A stretch of 12,307 bases of DNA from assembly GCA_938049795.1 (NCBI GenBank), contig CALLCD010000271.1, positions 1 through 12,307 of the forward strand, in the 5' to 3' direction. The position numbers and the translations under genes are program-made. Below the pieces are notes generated by a model. It searched no databases. It was not told where the DNA came from and worked only from the letters and a program-made list of their open reading frames with translations. This DNA comes from an uncultured Hyphomonadaceae bacterium. Lineage in GTDB: Bacteria > Pseudomonadota > Alphaproteobacteria > Caulobacterales > Hyphomonadaceae. The first letter of the stretch is position 1; every line of letters begins with the position of its first letter. Shown piece after piece: positions 6,600 to 12,307 of the stretch.

Positions 6600-8375
6600 C
6601 TAGTCCGCCGCAGCGAGAGAAGCGTCGCGCGCGGCTTTGAACTCGTTGCCATCATACCATTGCGGCCAGTCATCCGAAGCGGCAATGTCGCGTCCGAGCG
6701 TAAACAAGGTTTGGACTTCCTGCTCGATGCCCGACATATCCCAGCTTGGATCATATTCGTCCGCAGGCTTGTGATAGCGCTGGGCGGTGTAGACCTCGGC
6801 AAAGGCCCGTCCCGCCGCTTCGCCGCCGTCGATCTTGTCGAGACCGGCATCGGCATAGAGCATGGGCACACCTTTCTTGGCGAAGGACACATGGTCAGAG
6901 CGGTAGAAGTAACCGGCCTCTGGTGTTGGGTCCGGAACGATGACGCGGTTGTCCGCTTCGGCAATGGCTTTGAGCCGGTCTTCAAGCTCGGACGCGCCAT
7001 AACCAACGACGACCACATCGCGCGTCTTGCCAATCGGCAGCACGGCGTCAATGTTCACACCCGCCACAATCTTGTTGAGCGGAACAGTGGGGTTTTCGGC
7101 ATAATAGGCCGAGCCGAGCAGGCCGGACTCTTCGAGCGTCACCGAGACAAACAGGACCGAACGGTCAAGCTCCTCGGCCATCATGGCTTCGGCAATCTCA
7201 AGCGTGGCGGCGGAGCCTGAGGCATTGTCGACCGCGCCGTTGAAAATCTGGTCTTCGTAGAAATCTTCACCCGGCGCGCCGGTTTTGTCGCCGGATTTCT
7301 TGCCGATATGATCCCAATGGCTGACATAAAGCATGTATTCGTCTGGCTGTGTGCGCCCGGGAATAACGCCGACGACATTGTGGCTCTGGAGCCGTTTCAT
7401 GCCTTGGGTGATGGTGCCCGACGCGGTGAGCTCGCCCATATCCTGATAGGTAAAGCCAGGCTCGGCGGCGGCCTGTTTCATGGCTTCGAAATCGAGACCG
7501 GCCTCAGCGAACAGGTTGAGCGCCATCTCATTGCTTATCCAGCCTTCCAGCAATGTCCGGTCCTCACCGGCATCAGGGCGCACAAGATCGGGCTGCCCGC
7601 CTGACCAGGAGTTTGACACGACATCCCAGCCATAAGAGGCCGGAGCCGTCTCGTGGATCACAATCGCGGCGGCGGCACCTTGACGCGCGGCTTCCTCGAA
7701 TTTGTAAGTCCAGCGGCCATAATAGGTCATCGCACGGCCATTGAAGCGGGCCTCTTCGGGGGCGGCATAACCCGGATCATTGACCAGCATGACGACGGTT
7801 TTTCCGGCAACATCGAGGCCGGCATAATCGTTCCAGCCATATTCAGGCGCGACGACGCCATAGCCGACAAACACCATCTCCGAATTGTCGAAGGAGAGCG
7901 TGGTTTCGGTCTGCCTTTTCGACCAGATGACGGCGTCGGTGCCGAGGGCCATCTCGGTCTGGTCTGCGCCATTGCTGACGGAGAAGCCGGACTTGGCCGT
8001 GTCGAGGGTCAGTTCGACCATATCGACGGGCTGCAAATAGCTGCCATCGGCGGCGCCGGGCTGGAGGCCGATGCGGGCCATTTCAGCGGCAATCCAGCGC
8101 GCCGACGCTTCGCCAGCCTCTGTGCCAGGGGCGCGGCCTTCGAAAATATCGTCCGACAGGGTCTCGATCCGTGTCGCAATTTCAGCACCGGAAATGGCAG
8201 CGCTTGTGCCGCTGGGCAAGGGCAGCAAGAGGCCGTCTGCGCTGGCGCTTGGCGTTGCACTTGGCTCGGTGCTGGACGCAGGTGCGGCGGCGGTGTCTTC
8301 GGTTTGCTCAGGGGCCGAACCACCACACGCGGCCAGCAAGGCGAGGGCGCTTAGCGCCATTGTCAATCGAATCAT
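6600..8375 (-). CDS. M28 family zinc metallopeptidase, lipoprotein
   Basis: The 591-residue precursor starts with a lipoprotein signal peptide: hydrophobic core and lipobox LLAAC with Cys17 as the lipidation site. A Ser/Ala/Pro-rich linker to about residue 47 follows. A protease-associated (PA) domain is likely inserted at about 165-280. The M28 (aminopeptidase Y/glutamate carboxypeptidase-type) two-zinc site is complete: H353 and catalytic D355 in SHWDH, bridging D383 in NGAVDN, the E415-E416 pair in TLEESG, D443 in NID, and H495 in YRSDH. It should be an exopeptidase in the periplasm or at the outer membrane, probably feeding peptide use. The ATG at 8375 is chosen over the ATG at 8414 because an ideal GGAGGA precedes it and it gives a normal signal peptide. 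It heads the minus-strand run and is divergent from the glycosylase gene. Confidence 0.93.
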   Translation of the reverse strand: MIRLTMALSALALLAACGGSAPEQTEDTAAAPASSTEPSATPSASADGLLLPLPSGTSAAISGAEIATRIETLSDDIFEGRAPGTEAGEASARWIAAEMARIGLQPGAADGSYLQPVDMVELTLDTAKSGFSVSNGADQTEMALGTDAVIWSKRQTETTLSFDNSEMVFVGYGVVAPEYGWNDYAGLDVAGKTVVMLVNDPGYAAPEEARFNGRAMTYYGRWTYKFEEAARQGAAAAIVIHETAPASYGWDVVSNSWSGGQPDLVRPDAGEDRTLLEGWISNEMALNLFAEAGLDFEAMKQAAAEPGFTYQDMGELTASGTITQGMKRLQSHNVVGVIPGRTQPDEYMLYVSHWDHIGKKSGDKTGAPGEDFYEDQIFNGAVDNASGSAATLEIAEAMMAEELDRSVLFVSVTLEESGLLGSAYYAENPTVPLNKIVAGVNIDAVLPIGKTRDVVVVGYGASELEDRLKAIAEADNRVIVPDPTPEAGYFYRSDHVSFAKKGVPMLYADAGLDKIDGGEAAGRAFAEVYTAQRYHKPADEYDPSWDMSGIEQEVQTLFTLGRDIAASDDWPQWYDGNEFKAARDASLAAAD

Positions 8376-8380
8376 GGATA

Positions 8381-8386
8381 TCCTCC
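8381..8386 (-). promoter_or_regulatory. Strong ribosome binding site for the M28 peptidase
   Basis: On the minus strand GGAGGA (8386-8381) stands 5 nt before the ATG at 8375. It shows that translation begins there rather than at the in-frame ATG 39 nt further upstream. The remaining 110-nt divergent gap to the glycosylase gene holds no promoter I can call with confidence. Confidence 0.7.
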
Positions 8387-8485
8387 GGAATGTCACTTGG
8401 GTAAAGTTTGGCATGACCGCCCGCTTGCTTCAACAGCCAGACTGCCGCAATCGTAGGCTTTGCAGCAGAAGGACACGCGATTGAC

Positions 8486-9085
8486 ATGACCGAAACCTTG
8501 CGCGCGCTCGAGCAGGATATTCGCGCCTGCACGCTTTGTAAGGCCGAGATGGGCTGCGCGCCGAAGCCGGTCTTAAGCGTGTCCTCAACCGCGAGAATAC
8601 TGATCGCAGGCCAAGCGCCCGGCAATCTCGCCATGCAAAGCGGCAAACCGTTTTCCGATCCGTCTGGCGTGCGCCTGCGCGACTGGATGGGCGTTGACGA
8701 GGCCGTCTTCTATGATGCGAGCCGGATCGCAATTGTGCCGATGGGGTTCTGTTTTCCGGGCTATGACAAGACCGGCTCGGACCGGCCACCGATGAAACGC
8801 TGCGCCGAGGTCTGGCGCGCAAAACTGTTGGCCGAGCTACCCAATATCGAGGTGACGCTACTTGTCGGCAGCTATGCTCAGACATGGCATCTTGGAAAAC
8901 GTAGAGCGCGGACCTTGACGGAGACAGTGCGGCAATGGCAGATATACAGAAGTGAGGGTGTGTTCACTTTACCGCATCCCTCCTGGCGCAACACTGGATG
9001 GCTAAAGAAAAACACATGGTTCGAGACAGAGACACTTCCCGCCCTAAAAAGCGCTATATTGCAGGCTTTGTTGGCCTCGTCCTGA
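8486..9085 (+). CDS. Uracil-DNA glycosylase superfamily protein, probable Fe-S type
   Basis: The 199-residue protein carries uracil-DNA glycosylase superfamily motifs: GQAPG at 42-46 (motif 1, water activation and pyrimidine pocket), FSDPSGxRLRDW at 56-67, and HPSWRN at 164-169 (motif 2, minor-groove loop with the catalytic-region His). Four cysteines, C15-x2-C18 and C89-x16-C106, are spaced like the [4Fe-4S] ligands of family 4/5 enzymes (C-x2-C...C-x14-17-C). An iron-sulfur cluster is therefore likely; C24 is extra. The expected role is removing uracil or a related damaged base from DNA in base-excision repair. It belongs to the COG1573-type branch common in Alphaproteobacteria rather than to the classic Ung. 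Activity on uracil is not proven for this branch. Its last 70 nt or so overlap the start of the hydrolase gene in another frame. Confidence 0.88.
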   Translation: MTETLRALEQDIRACTLCKAEMGCAPKPVLSVSSTARILIAGQAPGNLAMQSGKPFSDPSGVRLRDWMGVDEAVFYDASRIAIVPMGFCFPGYDKTGSDRPPMKRCAEVWRAKLLAELPNIEVTLLVGSYAQTWHLGKRRARTLTETVRQWQIYRSEGVFTLPHPSWRNTGWLKKNTWFETETLPALKSAILQALLASS

Positions 9086-10056
9086 TTGGCATGTGGGTCG
9101 CCGCGTGTGGCCCGACGCGCGGACATCTAAGCGCGCTAAATCTACAGGAGCCGATTATGGAAGCGTTTGACGCCGAAGCGAACACATTCACGAGCTTCGA
9201 TGGGGCTGAATTGGGCCTGACAGTCTGGCAGGCCGAAGGCGAGGGCGAGCCGGACTATGTGGTCGTCGGCGTACATGGCATGAATGATTATGCCGCCGCG
9301 TTTGAATATGCTGGCCCGTATTGGGCCGCGCGTGGGGTGACGACATATGCCTATGACCAGCGCGGGTTTGGCCGGTCGGTCGGGCGCGGTAAATGGCCCA
9401 AGGAAGAGTTGATGCGTGAGGATCTGCGCGCTGCCGTGCGTGTGGCCCGCCAAGCCCATCCTGACGCCACGCTGACTGTGGTTGGTATTTCGATGGGCGG
9501 CGCGGTGGCGATGACGGCGTTCGGGTCTGATACTCCGCCTGCGGGTGTGGATCGGCTGATCCTCTCGGGTCCGGGCCTGCGCGGCTGGGGCGGTTTGCCG
9601 TTTCACCATCGCGCTAGCCTCTGGGCGTCCACCAAGGTTCGCCCTGGATGGATTGTCGTGCCGCCAAAATTTGCGGTGCAGAAGATCACCCCGTCTGACA
9701 ATTACGACATGCTGGTTCAGCGCGGACGTGACCCGCTCAATACATTCGACAACCGGATAGATCAGGTCTACGGCGTCGTCTCGGTGATGGAGAACGGGCA
9801 TAAATCCGCGGGCCGACTGCCGCCGAACACGCTGATGCTTTATGGCGCAAAGGACGACATTATCCCCGAGCCCTTCATGCGCCGGACGGCCCCCACGCTC
9901 GCCCCGCATGTGCGCACGGCCTATTACGAAAATGGCTACCATATGCTGATGCGCGATCTGCAACATGAATTGGTGCTTGAGGACCAGTTCGCTTTCATGC
10001 GCTCGGCCGAGGCGGATCTTCCGTCCGGCGCGCCGCCAATCCCCTGGGCGCCGTAA
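9016..10056 (+). CDS. Alpha/beta hydrolase lipoprotein (lysophospholipase/monoglyceride-lipase-like)
   Basis: The 346-residue product has a basic N-terminus (RPKKR), a hydrophobic core and a lipobox (VAAC, Cys31), so it is probably a lipoprotein. The alpha/beta-hydrolase domain follows. It shows the oxyanion HGMNDY at about 87-92, the YDQRGFGRS block, and the nucleophile elbow GISMG with Ser159. The likely acid is D280 in GAKDDIIP, and the catalytic His309 is in ENGYH. This order and the RGFGRS block fit serine hydrolase-4/monoglyceride-lipase-type enzymes acting on acylglycerols or lysophospholipids. The start is uncertain. ATG 9016 and ATG 8998 both give the lipoprotein form, but they overlap the glycosylase gene by 70 or 88 nt and lack a good Shine-Dalgarno. 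ATG 9157 has an excellent one but removes the signal peptide. The lipoprotein form is preferred because similar N-termini occur in relatives. Confidence 0.87.
   Translation: MVRDRDTSRPKKRYIAGFVGLVLIGMWVAACGPTRGHLSALNLQEPIMEAFDAEANTFTSFDGAELGLTVWQAEGEGEPDYVVVGVHGMNDYAAAFEYAGPYWAARGVTTYAYDQRGFGRSVGRGKWPKEELMREDLRAAVRVARQAHPDATLTVVGISMGGAVAMTAFGSDTPPAGVDRLILSGPGLRGWGGLPFHHRASLWASTKVRPGWIVVPPKFAVQKITPSDNYDMLVQRGRDPLNTFDNRIDQVYGVVSVMENGHKSAGRLPPNTLMLYGAKDDIIPEPFMRRTAPTLAPHVRTAYYENGYHMLMRDLQHELVLEDQFAFMRSAEADLPSGAPPIPWAP
9146..9150 (+). promoter_or_regulatory. Internal Shine-Dalgarno before a possible second start of the hydrolase
   Basis: AGGAG at 9146-9150 ends 6 nt before the in-frame ATG at 9157, which would give a 299-residue protein without signal peptide or lipobox. 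This is a better site than those at the upstream starts. It may be a chance match, the sole true start, or an alternative start producing a cytosolic form. Confidence 0.35.
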
Positions 10057-10113
10057 CGATTGCGGCTGGCAAAGCGGTCACTCTTCGCTTGCTTGCCGGG
10101 GAGGGTTATGACA

Positions 10114-10179
10114 ATGGAAGGCCAGTTTCTGACCAGATATTGCGTGGGGCGTTACTATGTTCGATCATTCTTCCTTTGA
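10114..10179 (+). CDS. Possible 21-codon leader peptide overlapping the leucine dehydrogenase start
   Basis: A short frame beginning ATG at 10114 (or 10108) and ending TGA at 10177-10179 is preceded by GGGAGGG (10099-10105), with 8 nt between the site and the 10114 ATG. The frame overlaps the first 23 nt of the leucine dehydrogenase gene out of frame. That gene has only a weak site of its own. The peptide is rich in Phe, Tyr and Arg, with only two Leu codons, so classic leucine attenuation is not indicated. Termination-reinitiation coupling is possible. Translation is unproven. Confidence 0.22.
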   Translation: MEGQFLTRYCVGRYYVRSFFL

Positions 10180-11197
10180 TGGCCATGAAGATGTTCATAT
10201 CTTTCACGACGAGGCGAGCGGTCTCAAGGCTGTAATCGCCATTCACTCGACTGCGCTTGGCCCTGCGGCGGGCGGATGCCGGATGTGGAATTATACGTCC
10301 GGCGACGCGATGGTGACCGATGCGCTGCGGCTCTCCCAGGGGATGAGCTATAAAAATGCGATGGCCGGTCTCCCGCTTGGTGGCGGCAAGGCTGTGATCT
10401 GGGGCAATGCGCACACGGACAAAAGCCCCGAACTGTTTCGCGCCTTTGGCCGCGCTGTCGAGAGCTTGCAGGGGCGCTACTGGACGGCCGAAGATGTCGG
10501 GCTGAGCCCCGAAGATCTCGCTGCGGCAGCCGAAGAGACGAAATATGCCGCCGGTCTCGAAAATGGCGTGGCGGCGAGCGGCGACCCGAGCCCCGTCACA
10601 GCCCTCGGCGTCTATCGCGGCATTCTCGAAACGGCAAAGCGCGCCTTCGGCTCGGATGATCTCAGCATGCGGACGATTGCCGTTCAGGGCGTCGGTCATG
10701 TTGGAAGCGATGTCTGCCGCCATTTGGCCAAGGCGGGCGCGAAACTGTTTGTTACGGACGTCAATGAGCCAGCCCTGCGTCAGATCTCCGAAGAGACAGG
10801 CGCGACCATTGTGTCGCCCAATGACATCTATGATCAGCCCATGGACATTTTCTCGCCCAATGCGCTTGGCGCAATCATCAATGATGAGACGATCGGGCGG
10901 CTATCGGCCAAAGTGGTTGCAGGCGGGGCGAACAATCAGCTGGCGACCATCGATATGGGCGAGAAGCTCCGTCAGGCGGGCATTCTCTATGCGCCCGATT
11001 ATGTCATCAATGGTGGCGGGATCATCAATGTCGCCGCCGAGATCTCCGGCAATTATTCGCGCGACTGGGTGGACGGTAAACTCGACACGCTCATGACCAC
11101 GCTCGGCGATGTGCTTGATGAGGGCCTGTCAGGCGATTTGCCGACCAATCTCGTCGCAGACAAGATCGCCAAGCAGCGGATCGGGCGCATCGCTTAA
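10157..11197 (+). CDS. ldh: Leucine dehydrogenase (Glu/Leu/Phe/Val dehydrogenase family)
   Basis: The 346-residue protein matches NAD-dependent leucine dehydrogenases, which reversibly deaminate leucine and other branched-chain amino acids to 2-oxo acids and ammonia. The N-terminal dimerisation/substrate domain holds GPAAGGCRMW (35-44), K66 in SYKNA (substrate-carboxylate Lys) and K78 in GGGKAV (catalytic Lys). These correspond to K68 and K80 of the Lysinibacillus (Bacillus) sphaericus enzyme. The Rossmann motif GVGHVG is at 178-183, with D201 at the end of the second strand, favouring NAD over NADP. GGANNQL (256-262) and APDYVINGGG (279-288) are further family blocks. The length equals the usual 340-370. 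It should supply 4-methyl-2-oxopentanoate for branched-chain catabolism or branched lipid primers. The frame is closed upstream by a TGA at 10130, so ATG 10157 is the start. It converges with the AsmA gene, 18 nt away. Confidence 0.93.
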   Translation: MFDHSSFDGHEDVHIFHDEASGLKAVIAIHSTALGPAAGGCRMWNYTSGDAMVTDALRLSQGMSYKNAMAGLPLGGGKAVIWGNAHTDKSPELFRAFGRAVESLQGRYWTAEDVGLSPEDLAAAAEETKYAAGLENGVAASGDPSPVTALGVYRGILETAKRAFGSDDLSMRTIAVQGVGHVGSDVCRHLAKAGAKLFVTDVNEPALRQISEETGATIVSPNDIYDQPMDIFSPNALGAIINDETIGRLSAKVVAGGANNQLATIDMGEKLRQAGILYAPDYVINGGGIINVAAEISGNYSRDWVDGKLDTLMTTLGDVLDEGLSGDLPTNLVADKIAKQRIGRIA

Positions 11198-11215
11198 CTG
11201 GGCGAGGGCGCTTTC

Positions 11216-12307
11216 TTAGTCCTTCTTGCGCCCGAACAGATTGCCAAGGGCATCTCCCACAGCGTCCTCGACGGCATCCTCGACCGCATCTTCAACCGTC
11301 TCCTGCACGGTCTCCGGCGTTGTCTCCGCAGGAGGGGCTTCAACGGGCGCGGCGGGTGCAGCCTCTTCAGCGGGAGGTGCCTCGGACCTATTGCGACCTG
11401 TCCCGAGCGCATTGCCAAGCGCACCGGTCAGCGCATTGCCCGCCGTATCGCCCAGAATGCCGCCAACATTTTCTTCGACCAGCGTGCCCACGCGGTCCAC
11501 GGCCTTGCCTGCGAGCATATTCGTCAGCATGCTCGTGTCCGGCACAATTGAGGGCGATAGCCAGTCACCGGAAATCCGCAAGGGAATGCCGACATTATTG
11601 ACCTGAACATCGCTGAGATTGCCTTGCCCTGCCGTGTCCGCCGCGATCTGCAATGACATATCAAGCGTTTGCTGACCAAGATTGATCTGCCCGAGCCCGT
11701 CTGCGCCAAAGGTCGAGCTTAATATATTCATCAGCTCGATCTGGGCGACGCCATCGCGCACTTTGAGCACCGAATCGAAGGAGGTGAAATCTGTTTGTGT
11801 GCTCGGCGACAGGCCAAGGTCGAACGAGCCGGATGCAAGGCTCGCCCGCAAATCCGTCGTCGTGCGCAGCAATTGCCCGATATTGATGCCCTGCAAAGCA
11901 CCGTCGGCGAGCGAGGCACCAAAGTCGCCATTGAGGCTGTTCATAATGTCGTGAATGCTTGTGCCGCGTCCGGTAATGTCGAGCGAGAACTGGCCATTGC
12001 CGGACAATCTGTCGAGCCCGACAAAGGTTTGCAGAATATCTTGCATCAGAATGCTGTTGCCCGTCAGCGCCATGCTGAGCTGCGGTGTGCCGCCAGACGT
12101 GTTCAGCCCGATATTGCCGCCCCATTGACCGCCAAATGCGCTGAACTGCTCGATCACTGTTGTCAGATTCCCGCCCGCAAGATTTGCGCTGAGACGCGCA
12201 TCCGAGAGCACAACCTTGTCAATTGTCAGGGCCGGACTGTTGATTCGTATGTCGGCATCTACCGTCTCTAGGCTTTCAAGCGCGAGCGGCGTCTTGCTCC
12301 AGCCCTT
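11216..12307 (-). CDS. AsmA family protein, C-terminal part (runs off the right edge)
   Basis: The frame is open from the TAA at 11218-11216 to the window end, so 363 C-terminal residues are visible and the N-terminus is missing. A GTG at 12211 is not the start, because the preceding 32 codons continue the same protein. Repeated beta-strand modules match the AsmA C-terminal domain: the strand-rich LSMALTGNSI, LSGNGQFSLDITGRGTSIHDIMNSLNGD, ALQGINIGQLL, LKVRDGVAQI, and the final VNNVGIPLRISGDWLSP. AsmA/TamB-like proteins are anchored in the inner membrane by an N-terminal helix and span the periplasm. They are linked to outer-membrane biogenesis and lipid transport. The tail is unusual: helical Gly/Ala segments, a Pro/Ala/Glu-rich linker, then VEDA repeats and a basic end (GRKKD). 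Whole AsmA proteins are 600 residues or longer, so about half is probably outside. Confidence 0.88.
   Translation of the reverse strand, partial: KGWSKTPLALESLETVDADIRINSPALTIDKVVLSDARLSANLAGGNLTTVIEQFSAFGGQWGGNIGLNTSGGTPQLSMALTGNSILMQDILQTFVGLDRLSGNGQFSLDITGRGTSIHDIMNSLNGDFGASLADGALQGINIGQLLRTTTDLRASLASGSFDLGLSPSTQTDFTSFDSVLKVRDGVAQIELMNILSSTFGADGLGQINLGQQTLDMSLQIAADTAGQGNLSDVQVNNVGIPLRISGDWLSPSIVPDTSMLTNMLAGKAVDRVGTLVEENVGGILGDTAGNALTGALGNALGTGRNRSEAPPAEEAAPAAPVEAPPAETTPETVQETVEDAVEDAVEDAVGDALGNLFGRKKD
11249..11308 (-). repeat. 12-nt coding tandem repeat (VEDA units) in the AsmA C-terminus
   Basis: Five successive 12-nt units on the minus strand encode VQET, VEDA, VEDA, VEDA and VGDA. The three exact VEDA units fill 11261-11296 and the outer two are degenerate. 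The pattern predicts a short acidic amphipathic helix with four-residue periodicity. Such a tract is prone to gain or loss of whole units without a frameshift. Confidence 0.8.

Noticed and set aside
7653..8354. 233-residue plus-strand open frame opposite the M28 peptidase
   Set aside because: It lies fully within the peptidase gene, which has a complete zinc site and a strong ribosome site. The antisense product is Gly/Arg-rich and unrecognisable.
8376..8485. Divergent promoter between the peptidase and glycosylase genes
   Set aside because: Candidate -35-like TTGAAG and TTGCTT hexamers lack a fitting -10 at 16-18 nt on either strand. A promoter must exist nearby but cannot be placed.
9142..9966. 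274-residue minus-strand open frame opposite the alpha/beta hydrolase
   Set aside because: It is antisense to a gene with a full catalytic triad. The composition (Arg, His, Ile) is typical of a complementary-frame reading.
10106..10723. 205-residue minus-strand open frame opposite leucine dehydrogenase
   Set aside because: It is antisense to a fully motif-supported enzyme, with no domain of its own.

Overview
The window is a compact, ordinary-looking stretch of an alphaproteobacterial chromosome. GC content is moderately high, codons are mostly GC-ending, and genes are tightly packed with short gaps. A Hyphomonadaceae/Maricaulales-like (aquatic, Caulobacter-related) source fits the gene content: an HpnN-like lipid exporter, an MlaC/HpnM protein, a leucine dehydrogenase, an AsmA protein and a lipoprotein M28 peptidase. 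That assignment is an inference from family types, not a database result. I saw no rRNA, tRNA, CRISPR array, IS element, prophage gene or attachment site.

Layout. Bases 90-4758 hold four plus-strand genes: a 2OG-Fe(II) oxygenase, a GNAT acetyltransferase, a 12-TM RND/MMPL exporter resembling HpnN, and a secreted MlaC/Ttg2D-fold protein resembling HpnM. Bases 4825-8375 hold a minus-strand run read right to left: an M28 zinc peptidase lipoprotein, rlmJ (TTG start 4 nt after the peptidase stop), a hotdog thioesterase, and an unrecognised 91-residue helical protein behind an AT-rich gap. Bases 8486-11197 are plus strand again: an Fe-S-type uracil-DNA glycosylase, an overlapping alpha/beta-hydrolase lipoprotein, and leucine dehydrogenase. 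A minus-strand AsmA-family gene converges on leucine dehydrogenase and runs off the right edge, so its N-terminus is missing.

How the genes may work together. The clearest unit is the exporter plus the periplasmic lipid-binding protein (1374-4758). Together they look like an inner-membrane-to-outer-membrane lipid (hopanoid-type) trafficking pair. The AsmA protein at the right edge belongs to another family linked to envelope lipid transport, but it is too far away to be called linked. The minus-strand run is a likely operon by spacing, with no obvious shared pathway. No gap exceeds 300 bases. I did not find a convincing new defence or mobile system. The points most worth a second look are the HpnN/MlaC pair, the 70-nt gene overlap with a possible second internal start in the hydrolase, the short SD-preceded ORF across the leucine dehydrogenase start, and the small unknown gene with its palindrome-bearing AT-rich upstream region.
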